Shown: piece by piece, positions 21,544 to 31,120 of the stretch
How the letters are laid out: the number at the start of each line of letters is the position of its first letter
Position numbering within the stretch: the first letter of the stretch is position 1
Assembly: GCF_019112545.1 (NCBI RefSeq)
Contig: NW_025064911.1
Span: forward strand, 192,762-256,761
DNA length: 64,000 bases
Direction: 5' to 3'
From: Guyanagaster necrorhizus
Lineage: Eukaryota; Basidiomycota; Agaricomycetes; Agaricales; Physalacriaceae
The notes under the pieces: model-generated
Databases searched by the model: none
Seen by the model: only the letters and a program-made list of their open reading frames with translations
What the model was told of the DNA's origin: nothing
Made by a program: the position numbers and the translations under genes

Positions 21544-24416
21544 ATGTCCCGTCTTATTGTAAAGAATCTACCATCGTACATCACGCCCGAGCGCCTTCGG
21601 AAGCATTTTGAACAGAAAGGCTGCCCTCAGGGTACCCTTACTGACCTCAAAGTCGCTCACAAGCAAGATGGGACTTCACGTAGATTTGGTTTCGTTGGTT
21701 ACAAGACAGATGAAGAGGCCTCAGCTGCGAAGGAATGGTTCGACAAAACCTTCATTGACTCCGCACGAATATTCGTCAATGTTATCGAGGTGAGTCTACC
21801 ATTTTCGTCTCTTTTTGCGCCAGGAAAAATGACATTTGACTGGAGTTTCTAGGGTGCCAAGGACGCGCCAGCTCCTCGACCTAATAAACGGCCACGACTA
21901 GACCCTCCGGATAATATGTCATCTGAGCAGGCGAAGAAGTCAACTACGAAGGCGGCCGTGAAAGAGGACAAAGCCAAGTCAACGAAAGAGCCGCGTTTGG
22001 ACGAGTTCATGGACGTCATGCAGCCGCGGACGAAGAAGGGTCCCTCATGGGCTAATGAAGCACAGCCAGAGGCGTCGACAAGTTCACACACTCTGGACGT
22101 GGATATGCAGGATCCTGGCCTGGATGCGCCTGATGCTGAGCCGGTGAACCAGGAAGGCTTATCGGACTTGGAGTGGATGAAGCAGCACCTGTCGAGGAAA
22201 GTGGATGAAAAAGAACGAGTTTTCGAGCAGTCTGATGATGAGGAGCAAGCTCCGGATGGCGAGGTTATTGTTCAGTTCCGTGTACTCCACGCATTGTGCG
22301 CTCACTATTGAATAGGTATCCACGACGCCTGCCTTACCTGAGGCCCCGAAAGATCCGACAGAGGATACTATACTACAAACATCGAGGCTTTTTGTCCGGA
22401 ATCTTGCTTTCTCATGCGCAGATACCGAGCTCTGGGAACTATTTGGTGGATATGGAGAGATTTCTCAGGTGAGAATCTATTATCTCTTCCTGCAGCGTCT
22501 TCTGGGTTGCGTATTTTGAGATGACAATATAAATAGGGACATCAGACTCTCAGGAGCATGTTGATCCTTATGGGAAACCGATAGTAGAAATTCTTCTGAT
22601 TTATCTTCTCTTATCGTGTGTTTGTCATCATAATTCGTGCTAACTTTCTTTTCGTCGCAGGTACGGTCATTTCTATTGTACACCAGGATGACAACTGTTA
22701 TAGGGACATCAGACATGCGAGAATGCTGATTTCTTTGGGATAACCGATAGTAGATATAATTGTCTGAATTTCTCCTTGATATGATCTACGATATCTGTGC
22801 TGCGTACTCATATAATTTGTTTTGACAGGTTCACATACCTCTTGATGCGCAGACAAAACAATCGAAAGGGTTGGCATATGTCACATTCGCACGGGCTGCC
22901 GACGCTGTCTCTGCCTACAAGGCTTTAGACCGAAAGTCCTTCCAAGGTCGTCTGCTGCATATCCTTGCTGCGGTCGACCGTAAGGGTGCGTATCAAGTGG
23001 AAGAAGCAGGGGGGAAGAAACGAACTCTAAAGGACGAGAAGAATGCAAAGCGCAAGGCTGCCGCCAGCAAAGACTTTAATTGGAGTATGCTTTACATGAA
23101 TGTACACCTATCCCTTAATTCCGCCATATCTCCGGCTGATATTTATTGTTTAGAGCGACGCGGTGGCTTCATCTATTGCTGACCGCATGAACATCGCCAA
23201 ATCCGACATATTGAACCCAGAATCGTCGGACAATGCCGCCGTCAAACTTGCCCTCGCAGAAACGCACATCATTCAGGAAACAAAATCATATCTTGAATCT
23301 CAGGGGGTTGTCTTATCATCTTTTTCATCACGGGCTCGTTCAGAGACCACTATCCTCGTCAAAAATATTCCTTATGGAACAAGCGAGGATCAGATACAAC
23401 AGCTATTCGAGCCTCATGGGACACTTACGCGCGTTCTTGTACCTCCTGCGGGAACGATGGCGGTGGTTGATTTTGACAGGTCCGACGAAGCGAGCCAGGC
23501 ATTTCGCGCTGTAGCGTACCGTCGGCTCGGCAATTCCATCGTTTACCTGGAGAAAGGCCCCCTCGGTATATTTTCGGATGCCCCACCTGCTGCGACTGCG
23601 TCGAAGACTCACGTTTCCTCCTCTCATGCCATCACTATTCCCGAACAGACTGAAGATGCCGACGCAGGAGAGCCCTCTCTCTCCGAAGGTTCGACGCTAT
23701 TTGTTAAGAATCTGGCATTTTCTACGTCAACAGAACGCTTTAATCAGATGTTCCGCAACCTACCTTCCTTTTCTTTTGCCCGTGTGCAGACCAAGCCTGA
23801 CCCTAAGCGTCCTGATGGACGGCTGAGCATGGGTTATGGGTTTGTGGGTTTCAAAGACGTTGAAGGGGCTCGGAAGGCGATGAAGAGCATGCAGGGTTTT
23901 GTTTTGGATGGGCATGCATTGCACATCAAGTTTGCCGGCCGGGGCGCGGAGGACGAGGGGCGCGGTAAAGACAATACCACCTCGAAGAGTCGGACGACTA
24001 AGATGATCGTGAAAAATGTACCGTTCGAGGCAACACGGAAAGATATCCGGGAGCTTTTCGGGTTAGTGCCGCCCCTGTTTGCATCACGAATTGTATCACT
24101 TATTGTCTTTTTGCTCAGTTCACATGGACAGCTGAAATCTGTCCGCCTTCCAAAGAAGTTTGACTCTCGCACGCGTGGTTTTGCCTTTCTTGATTTCGTT
24201 TCAAGAGCGGAGGCCGAAAATGCGTATGCTGCGTTGCGTCACACTCATCTTTTGGGTCGGCATCTGGTACTGGAGTGGGCTGAGGAAGCTGAACAGGATC
24301 TCGAGGTGCTGCGAAGGAAGGCGGGCGTAGGCTTTGGTGATGGCAAGGCGATACCTGGACGTAAAAGGAAGCTCGACATGGGCAATACCGTTGAAGGGGA
24401 AATGGATGATGAGTGA
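21544..24416 (+). CDS. MRD1: Mrd1, multiple RNA-binding domain protein in ribosome biogenesis
   Basis: Mrd1 is a nucleolar protein with five RRMs that binds pre-rRNA and is needed for small-subunit processing. Exons: 21544-21789, 21853-22263, 22316-22468, 22829-23101, 23154-24061 and 24119-24416, together 2289 nt and 762 residues. RRM1 starts at MSRLIVKNLPSYIT. RRM2 starts at SRLFVRNLAF and spans the large intron. After the second RRM comes the Mrd1 signature FNWSMLYMNSDAVASSIADR. RRM3 has TTILVKNIPYGTSEDQI, RRM4 has STLFVKNLAFSTS, and RRM5 has KMIVKNVPFEATRKDI and ends in LVLEWAEEAEQDLE. The intron at 22469-22828 is about seven times longer than the others and contains a tandem duplication. 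The pheromone gene lies 448 bp downstream on the same strand. Confidence 0.93.
22469..22828 (+). repeat. Duplicated intron segment with internal AG|GT junction in MRD1
   Basis: Within this 360-nt intron, about 167 nt are tandemly duplicated: 22495-22660 and 22661-22828. The copies share ATGACAA, TAGGGACATCAGAC at 22534/22701, and CCGATAGTAGA at 22578/22744. The junction 22651-22670 reads TTCGTCGCAG|GTACGGTCAT and follows a consensus CTAAC branch site at 22640-22644. A splice acceptor and a donor therefore abut exactly. Confidence 0.75.
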
Positions 24417-24863
24417 GGACGTTGACAGTTCCTCAGGGTGTCAGAACGGTTCTCGGAATAGCATTGCCGTCTTTATTGTCTTTGGATATCAGAAATGATG
24501 ACCTGCCCTTCATGTAACAATGCGCACCCGCGGGGCCAGAATGACTTGCCATCTTGGGCAAGGCTCCCGACTAGGCACCGATTCCCCTTCTTTTTGTCAA
24601 AGCGGCATTTATTAGGTGGCAGGTAACGGTCAAACCACGCTCGTTATTGTTAATACTTATTTCTAGACTTGACCCGGGACGCATCGCGGTTACATTGGGA
24701 CGACACAATAAACTTTTGCCGTCGGGGCTGAGACAGCGAGTACAATAACGTAGCTGTCAAAGGCCTGTATAAAAGTCGGTCGAGTTCACTGCCATCACCC
24801 CAGCTTCGCTCCATCATTCACCTTTGCAACCAGTGCTTTCCTGCATAACTCATCCTCACTATC
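24417..24863. promoter_or_regulatory. Upstream region of the pheromone gene with TATA box
   Basis: A strong TATA box, TATAAAAG, lies at 24768-24775, 96 bp before the pheromone ATG. Strong TATA promoters with short leaders are usual for highly expressed fungal pheromone genes. Several HMG-box core motifs (ACAAT/ATTGT) occur at about 24644-24650, 24704-24709 and 24742-24747. They could bind a mating HMG regulator, but with so short a core this is only suggestive. Confidence 0.55.
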
Positions 24864-24995
24864 ATGGACTGCTTCGAAGAGTGCTCAGCTATCATCATCA
24901 TCAACCAGGCAGCGGTTAGCAACGTCGCCAGAGACATGCTACCTCGCAACGAGGCTTCGTCTACTGCTTCAACAAGCGGCTGCGTCATCTCATGA
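24864..24995 (+). CDS. Lipopeptide mating-pheromone precursor (CaaX)
   Basis: This is a 43-residue single-exon ORF starting MDCFEECSA and ending in the CaaX motif Cys-Val-Ile-Ser. It has what basidiomycete pheromone precursors show: a MD(x)F-like start, a short length, a Ser/Thr/Ala-rich C-terminal peptide (ASSTASTSG before the Cys) and a farnesylation box. A candidate maturation site lies before this tail, around Arg-Asn-Glu (residues 28-30). That would give a mature farnesylated peptide of about ten residues. Such pheromones leave by an ABC exporter and bind STE3-type receptors such as the one at 2682-4397. The TATA box 96 bp upstream supports transcription. No other CaaX ORF was seen nearby. 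Whether it activates the linked receptor cannot be told from sequence. Confidence 0.82.
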   Translation: MDCFEECSAIIIINQAAVSNVARDMLPRNEASSTASTSGCVIS

Positions 24996-26053
24996 TGGCA
25001 CATTTGAGAGCATTTGCCCTCACGCTTCATCTTTCGAAGTGAGTTTGCCATTGATTCCAGGGATGTCGTCTTATTTACAGTTCCGTGCACAGAATTATTA
25101 TTCGGCTTCTTAATACGTGAATAACTCGCGTCTATATTCGTACATCAATTTGGATTGGAATGTCGATTTTGTCGACGGTGTGAAAAGGAAGGGAGGGCGG
25201 TTTTTTTGGACACCTTGGCGATACCTGCAAACCATTCGGCTTCGTGACGATTATCGTCTTCTGTTTTATCATTATTGTGTTGGGGAGGAGGGGACGGAAC
25301 TGCACGTTATAAATAAAACACACATACGTCTGCACTGTATTGTTATCATTTTGGGGGAGTTTGTGCTTAATGGCACGAGATTACCAGAATGGTGCGATTT
25401 GAAAGTGACTATCCAGCGGTCCTGCGGCATGATTCTACCTTTCTAGTGAAAGCGGGCCTTAACTGCCTGCATAGAACAGGCATTACGCTCTTGATCATCG
25501 TAGATTATGGTTGAATAACGTTGTCAAGTGCTCCAGTATATTACGCGTTCTTGGAGGTCCCTTCACGGCCGTGTTGACCCATGCAAGACATATTACAATT
25601 GTTGAAGACACCATAGCGACGGGGAATATGACACTACAATTATACACTTTATGCACTTTGAATAGAAATGATTTGGTGGCATGCATACCGGGTCTCCAGC
25701 TCTGCCCTCAGATTTTGGCGGCATCCTTACATTTCTTGGTTGCCTATGTTAAATAAATCTTAATGGTATCACCATCAATGCATGTAGATGAAGCACAAAC
25801 CATTCGTTATCAAAGTAACATCTAAACCTTCATCTCTGAACTGCCGGAGGATGTCGAGTTTATCCTCGATTCCTGAGTTTGCCCGGTAGCCTTCCTTGAT
25901 GATCAAGGACAAGGACTATAATCTGGTGGAAGTGCCAGCATTCCAGCGTGCCTTTATGATATTTATGATGCCGTCGAGTATGTACAGGGTGTCCTCACCA
26001 GAGTAATCGATGGTCATATTAAAAACATTCAGTCCGGGGAACAATTCATGACT
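24996..26053. other. Region between pheromone gene and right F-box copy
   Basis: The first part is the probable 3' UTR of the pheromone gene, including a GTGAGT...CCAG pair at about 25040-25060 and an AATAAA at 25310-25315. The rest holds only short open frames without recognisable content. A plus-strand scan for further CaaX ORFs found none. Confidence 0.45.
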
Positions 26054-27274
26054 CTATCCATCCATTTTTGCCACCAATGAATCTAGGAACCCTAGATCAC
26101 TGATGTATCTGGTTTCCACAGAGAGTTGGAGCAGAGAACAGCCAGAATGATCACCAATTTCATACAGAGTCTGTGAGATATAGTCCAGCCTGTGGAGGAC
26201 CAAGGAAAGCTCTTTGAGGGAGGGACATGTCAGGTAATTTAGGAGTGTTCGGGATGAATATGGGAAAGCCAACTCCAACTGGCGCAAAAAATTGTGTGTA
26301 CAATGTAGTTCGTATTCCTTCCAGAAATCCGCTATGTAAGTTTTGAGCAGCGGTGCTTCGCCAAGAAGACACAAATGGTGTTCAGTGGAAATCACGAAAC
26401 CGTGGCTTAGATAGTGCATCTGAGACCAAAAAAGAGATGGCAACATATTGCTGAGAACGTTAGTGACAGTCAAATCCTGCAGCTTTGGTGGAACAGACAA
26501 CATGTCAATTGTTTCACTATCAAATTGCACACCTATACTCAATCGTTTGCAAGCCGAGAAGTCAAAGCTGACCAATGACGAGAGTTTTCCCTTTGCCTTC
26601 TGTAGGCTATGACCTAATTGGACTGGAAGTATGAAACTCACACTCTTCCACTGCATGGAATGATGGACCAACATGTCGAGCAGATGCTGCAAGATATTCC
26701 AAAAACTATCTTTTTCATCATCCCATAGTGCTTTCAAGCTAAAGGTAATGCCATCCTCTATGATAAGTGACTGCAAGGAATACCTGACCTCCAGCTTCTG
26801 GTCACCAGTTAAGGCCAATACATTCTTAAGGATGTCAGAGAGGTCTGAGCAATGGCACTCAGGCTGTAGATGAGGGGATTCAATAGACAATGAAGCCCAA
26901 AGACCAGGACATGATTGTGAGCCATCCTTCCAATGGCAACATACATGTCAAAGAGCCCAAGGGCCTTGCTTCATGTCAAAGACATCATAATGATCATTGA
27001 GCATCTGCATGAATATCTCTGCAAGGATCTCAAGGGGAAATATTCAGATAGGGGCTTCATGAGCAGTGATGTACTTTTGCAGGCGGCACTGCTTATTTTC
27101 CAGTTGATTTAAGAGTGCAAAAACACGAGCGATTTCTTCATCCTGTTTTCAAAGCTCCCTGAGATGGTCATCTAGAAACTCTTTCATGCTCTTTGCCTTT
27201 AGATCAGATGGTGTATCATTGGTAAAAAGAAGGGATTTGAAGGGGGAAATGTGGAGGTCAAGAAGGAAATCCAT
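26054..27274 (-). pseudogene. F-box paralogue: 407-codon frame broken only by three TGA codons
   Basis: This is the counterpart of the left copy at 7437-8650. The frame from ATG 27274 to the terminal stop at 26054-26056 is 407 codons with no frameshift, interrupted only by three TGAs (at positions paired with 7560, 7665 and 7761). The portion 26403-27274 lies in the right arm and matches the left arm. The portion 26054-26402 lies outside and is roughly 80-85% similar to the left copy, with more CpG kept (about eight CG, against none on the left). The C-terminal part keeps leucine-rich character (LKELSLVLHRLDYISQTLYE). Either it is a recent pseudogene made by deamination, or an expressed truncated protein begins at a later ATG. 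Confidence 0.8.
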
Positions 27275-27372
27275 TGAAGGAATGCAGTTTTGCATGTAAA
27301 ACCATTTAGAAGACTATCAAATACAGAGTTACATCTTGCAGCTGACTTGGCCCGGGTGGCTGTGCGACCAAA

Positions 27373-29066
27373 TTGAACATGCCGGAAGTTCGGGCCGCTA
27401 GCTTTCAGCTAACTACTACATGGACATCACCACGCCTAGGTATGTCCTTCTCATTTTTACCCAGATTTATTCTGAAAAATCATAGCGATTTTTTTGGATC
27501 TACTCAGTGCCACAGCATCGGCCCGGTCCTTGCCGATTGCCCCACGTTCGAGTATCTCCTCCGCAGCAGTGACCCCCCTTCACAATCAGAGTACACGCAC
27601 ATCTCGGAGATGCTACATGTTGCCTCTGATCGTATCGAACAGTTAGACGCGTCCGTGGGGTATGATAAAGACGAAGAAGCTCATCTAAAACAGCTTATTG
27701 ACGCCTACCGATCAATTCTCTCTCCTCTTCGAACTTTCCCTTCGGAACTCTTGATGGAGATATTTCAACACGCAGTGGAAGATTTCTTCCCCGTTTTTGA
27801 CCTGTCGCAAACTCCGTGGGTTCTATGCCGTGTCTGTCAACGCTGGCGAGACGTTTCACGCTCTTGTGCGGAACTTTGGGCGTCTTTGTCAATGGAAGGT
27901 TATCCTCAACTTAAAAGATTAGGAGATGGAATGAAAGATCTTCCCGCTATTCTGGAAGATGCTCTGGACTTATCGCGACAGAGAGATTTGTCTATCAGAT
28001 ATTCTCTGACTGGTATCCCTTTGGCCACAGACTCACAGCTCATCCGGCGTATCGTTGGAAGGATGTGTATTTTTCCATCTCGCCCTGCCTCGTTCCTTAT
28101 GTAAGAAAAATCAACGGTCACCATCTATCAAAACTCCTTCGCCTCCATCTTGCACCATCCCAGTTTGATATATTACCCGAAGAAGCACTGGAACCGTTCC
28201 TCCTGGCTCCAAATACCCGCGATGTTACCCTTTATCTTGTTGCTCATTCCTATCTCCGACCATCATGGCGACATCACTCATTTTCGAGACGATCATCCTG
28301 CTACCGTCGGCGACCACCTCACCTTCTTATCTCGATCGACCCAGCTCGAAAGCCACACGATAACTTGGTGCGTTCCAACACGCGATATAGGTGGTATGTC
28401 TTTGACCAATGTCACTCATGAAACTCTGCGCTCGCTGAATATCGAAGACATTGATTTGATCCAATATCTTATATGTCCAGCATTGGAGGCACTTTCTGTT
28501 GAGAGCAGGTTGCGTAGCGCAGCGGGGAAAGCCAGGTCTGGAGTCGAAGGTCAAAAGCTGGTAAGCGTTGACTTTCGATCTCCAGTATTGGTAGCTACGA
28601 TTATGTAAGGTAAGAGCGACATGGAGGGTGTGCTACTTCAACACTTTCAGCGACCATCTTCGATGTCGAGAGACCGGTAAATATCTTCCGTCAGTTTTCT
28701 ACTCATTCAGGCAACCTCCAGCATCTTAACCTTTCCATACCTTTCATCGGACAAAACTATTACTCCCTTATGTATGAGCTTTCTACCGATTTATTTCCGC
28801 GACTATACTCCTTCACTCTGGCCTTGGAACCTCATAGAACTTTCCAAATACACTCAGGATCATTCCTCTTCCCACTTTTGGCCTTCATCGAGGCTCGATG
28901 GCATCCTGATACTTTGTTGCGGCGCGTGGCGATAACAACCAGTCTTGAGATTGTTGAAAGCGGTCTCCTCGATCGTTTGAGAACGTTCAAAGAGGATGGG
29001 TTAGACATATCTTACAATGGGAACGGTACGGCTGGCGGTACACACTTGAAAGGTCTTCATCACTGA
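27373..29066 (+). pseudogene. F-box/LRR protein gene, broken (right arm)
   Basis: This is an identical inverted copy of 5645-7338, carrying the same F-box core and the same frame changes. A GTATGT...CTCAG pair at 27440-27507 would make a normal 68-nt intron after the first exon but does not restore frame with the F-box exon. This supports the view that the gene was already broken before it was copied. Confidence 0.7.
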
Positions 29067-29394
29067 CATGGATATTCCCTCGCAGGCGTCCAGATCTAGA
29101 CTATGGAATCCGATGTCATCCCAATGGATGGTCGGATTACCGCTACGCAATATTTTACTACTTTGAGTGTTTACAGATACGGTAGCGTCTTACCACAAAG
29201 CAAACAAATAGATAAATCTCTGTTGGCATTATCTCTCCATGCTGTCGTTCTCACATCTCGTTTCAGAGTTCTCAAGTCAGAATGAAGCTCGAGAGACTGA
29301 TCATATCCTCTGGCGACAATGAGACATGACACCGACGCGATGTAAAACGTCTGGCCCATCTGGCTCGAGCTTTCCCGTAGCCCATTCGAAACCT

Positions 29395-29774
29395 TCAACT
29401 TTTGACCTTTAGTTCCAACTTGGAAGCCCAGTTGGCATTCATTACGGTGTTGGCACTCGTAGATTCATGCTTGCGATGCCATTCAATGCAATCACCGATG
29501 GCAGCAGCAACCCACTCACGTCGGGGCTCAGCAAACACTGTCGTTGGAAGCGGCCCCCCTTCTTTCTGCCTTACGCGATATCAAGAAGATAAAAACAACT
29601 CGCCGCTTCTCGAGAAGGGTCGTCAATCATCATCCTATGACCGATATTGCAATCGAGTTCGAACTGAGGATTAGCGGCGGCGGCGTCTTGGGTGTACAGC
29701 ATGAATTCAAGTTTACGAGCGGAACAAGGAGGATTGGCATTGTGTCTTAGCTGTGCGGCAACATGCCGGTGCAT
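29395..29774 (-). pseudogene. Coding relic of unknown family (right arm)
   Basis: Inverted copy of the relic at 4937-5316, with the same two segments and the same stop between them. Family unknown. Confidence 0.3.
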
Positions 29775-30156
29775 TGACTAGGGCAGAGCAACACTCGCTT
29801 ATCCCTCGGCCGTTGACGCAGAACCGAAGAGGTAGATAACGACGAGGCAGTTAGGCAGGATACTTATCACCGATTCTCGCAACTAGTAATAACTTGTCAA
29901 GATATTCTGCGGAAGCCACTTGGGGGACATCTGATCTCGGCACGGCACCTTTAGGAAAGCCGGATGCAATAATGGTATCTATCAAGACCCGCCACCGCTG
30001 CATAATGGTAGAAACTCAGTCAAATCCGGAACAAGAACAAGAACGTGGATATTCAATCTTTTCTGTATTTGCATTCTAACAAATCCTATCCAGCATGTAA
30101 ACCGATGTGAGAGTGATATAGTAAACACAATGAATGTAAATCTACCAAATACATAA

Positions 30157-30425
30157 TGGCTTGGTGAACAGTAACGTATTTTTGCAGGTGGCGCCGCTCA
30201 TTTTCCAGTCAATGTGAGAGCGCAGAGACATGGGATATTGCTTCTTCCTGTTTGGAAAGCTCGCTGAGATGGTCGTCTAGAAACTCTTTCACGCTCTTCT
30301 AGGTGTATCGTTACTAAAAAGAAGGAACTCGAATGGGGAGGTATAGGGGTCAGGTTGGGGGAATTACATTACGGGAAGATCTGCAATGGTATGCGTGTTC
30401 AGCTTTTGAATGTAAAAGGTGTTGT
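30157..30425 (-). pseudogene. N-terminal fragment of a third F-box paralogue
   Basis: Read on the minus strand this matches the first 70 or so codons of the F-box copies at 7437 and 27274. Shared blocks are SPFEFLLFSNDTP, then FLDDHLSEL, then HLQKYVTVHQ. It has stops and frame changes, and is cut off exactly where the right inverted-repeat arm begins. It keeps CpG sites that are lost in the two longer copies. Confidence 0.7.
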
Positions 30426-31120
30426 GGTGTGTTAAGAAAATGGAGCAAAGAGTAAATGATGGTCACCGGCGGAGGTCCGGCCCGACAGTTTACTGAACTC
30501 CGTCACTACCGATTTTCGATCCTCCCACCCTCCCCGTTCGAGCCTCGATTTCCAAGGGGAAGTAGGTTCTCTGGAATTCCGCTCGCGGGAGGCATGCATA
30601 AGCAGCTCTCTCCCGACCCGTGTTAATATATTGTTATCTATGTGATATCGGGGGCGAAATATATCAAGTTATCAATTTGGCATTATCATCGTCGTGAAGA
30701 ATCGAATGCAGAATTTTTTTTAAAAAAAAGAAAGCTCTCAAAGAGACCGACCTTCTTCAATATTGACATACTGATGTCTGCTTTGGAAGCCCTCCGAGTC
30801 TCTTAAGCAATGCCAATCACCGGAGAATACATAACGACTTTACATTCGTTCTGGAGGTGCTATACGCTAGCATTCCTTGATAACGACGAAGACCTGATCA
30901 TGTCGTCGTGGCGCAGCGACAAAACATCGACGTTGCTAAGGCGATGGGTCGCAGTTAAAGCGTCAGTCTAACATTCCTATCCATTGCATTGTGAGATCCA
31001 TTGAAGAACAAAAAAAGTAATGTATGCTACGAGACGGTCTGATAATGATGAGATGATAACTATGCACAAAACGAATAATGAAAATGCCAAATAAAAGTTC
31101 GCGAAAAAGAGAAATGCATC
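30426..31120. other. Intergenic spacer
   Basis: No gene is supported. This spacer includes an A/T run near 30714-30730 and the 3' flank of the minus-strand Myb gene. A plus-strand CaaX scan was negative, as was a partial minus-strand scan. Confidence 0.5.

Larger units (their letters stand above)
26403..30155 (-). repeat. Right arm of 3,753-bp inverted repeat
   Basis: This is the reverse-complement copy of 4556-8308. The spacer between the arms is 8309-26402 (18,094 bp). On its inner side the arm ends within the F-box pseudogene. On its outer side it ends at 30155 and abuts a truncated fragment of a third F-box paralogue (30157-30425). Unlike the left arm it has no pheromone receptor next to it. 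Confidence 0.95.

Noticed and set aside
24834..24848. A second CaaX-like ending (Cys-Phe-Pro-Ala-stop) just before the pheromone ATG
   Set aside because: No in-frame upstream ATG at a suitable distance and Pro in the aliphatic position. It lies in the 5' leader of the pheromone gene.
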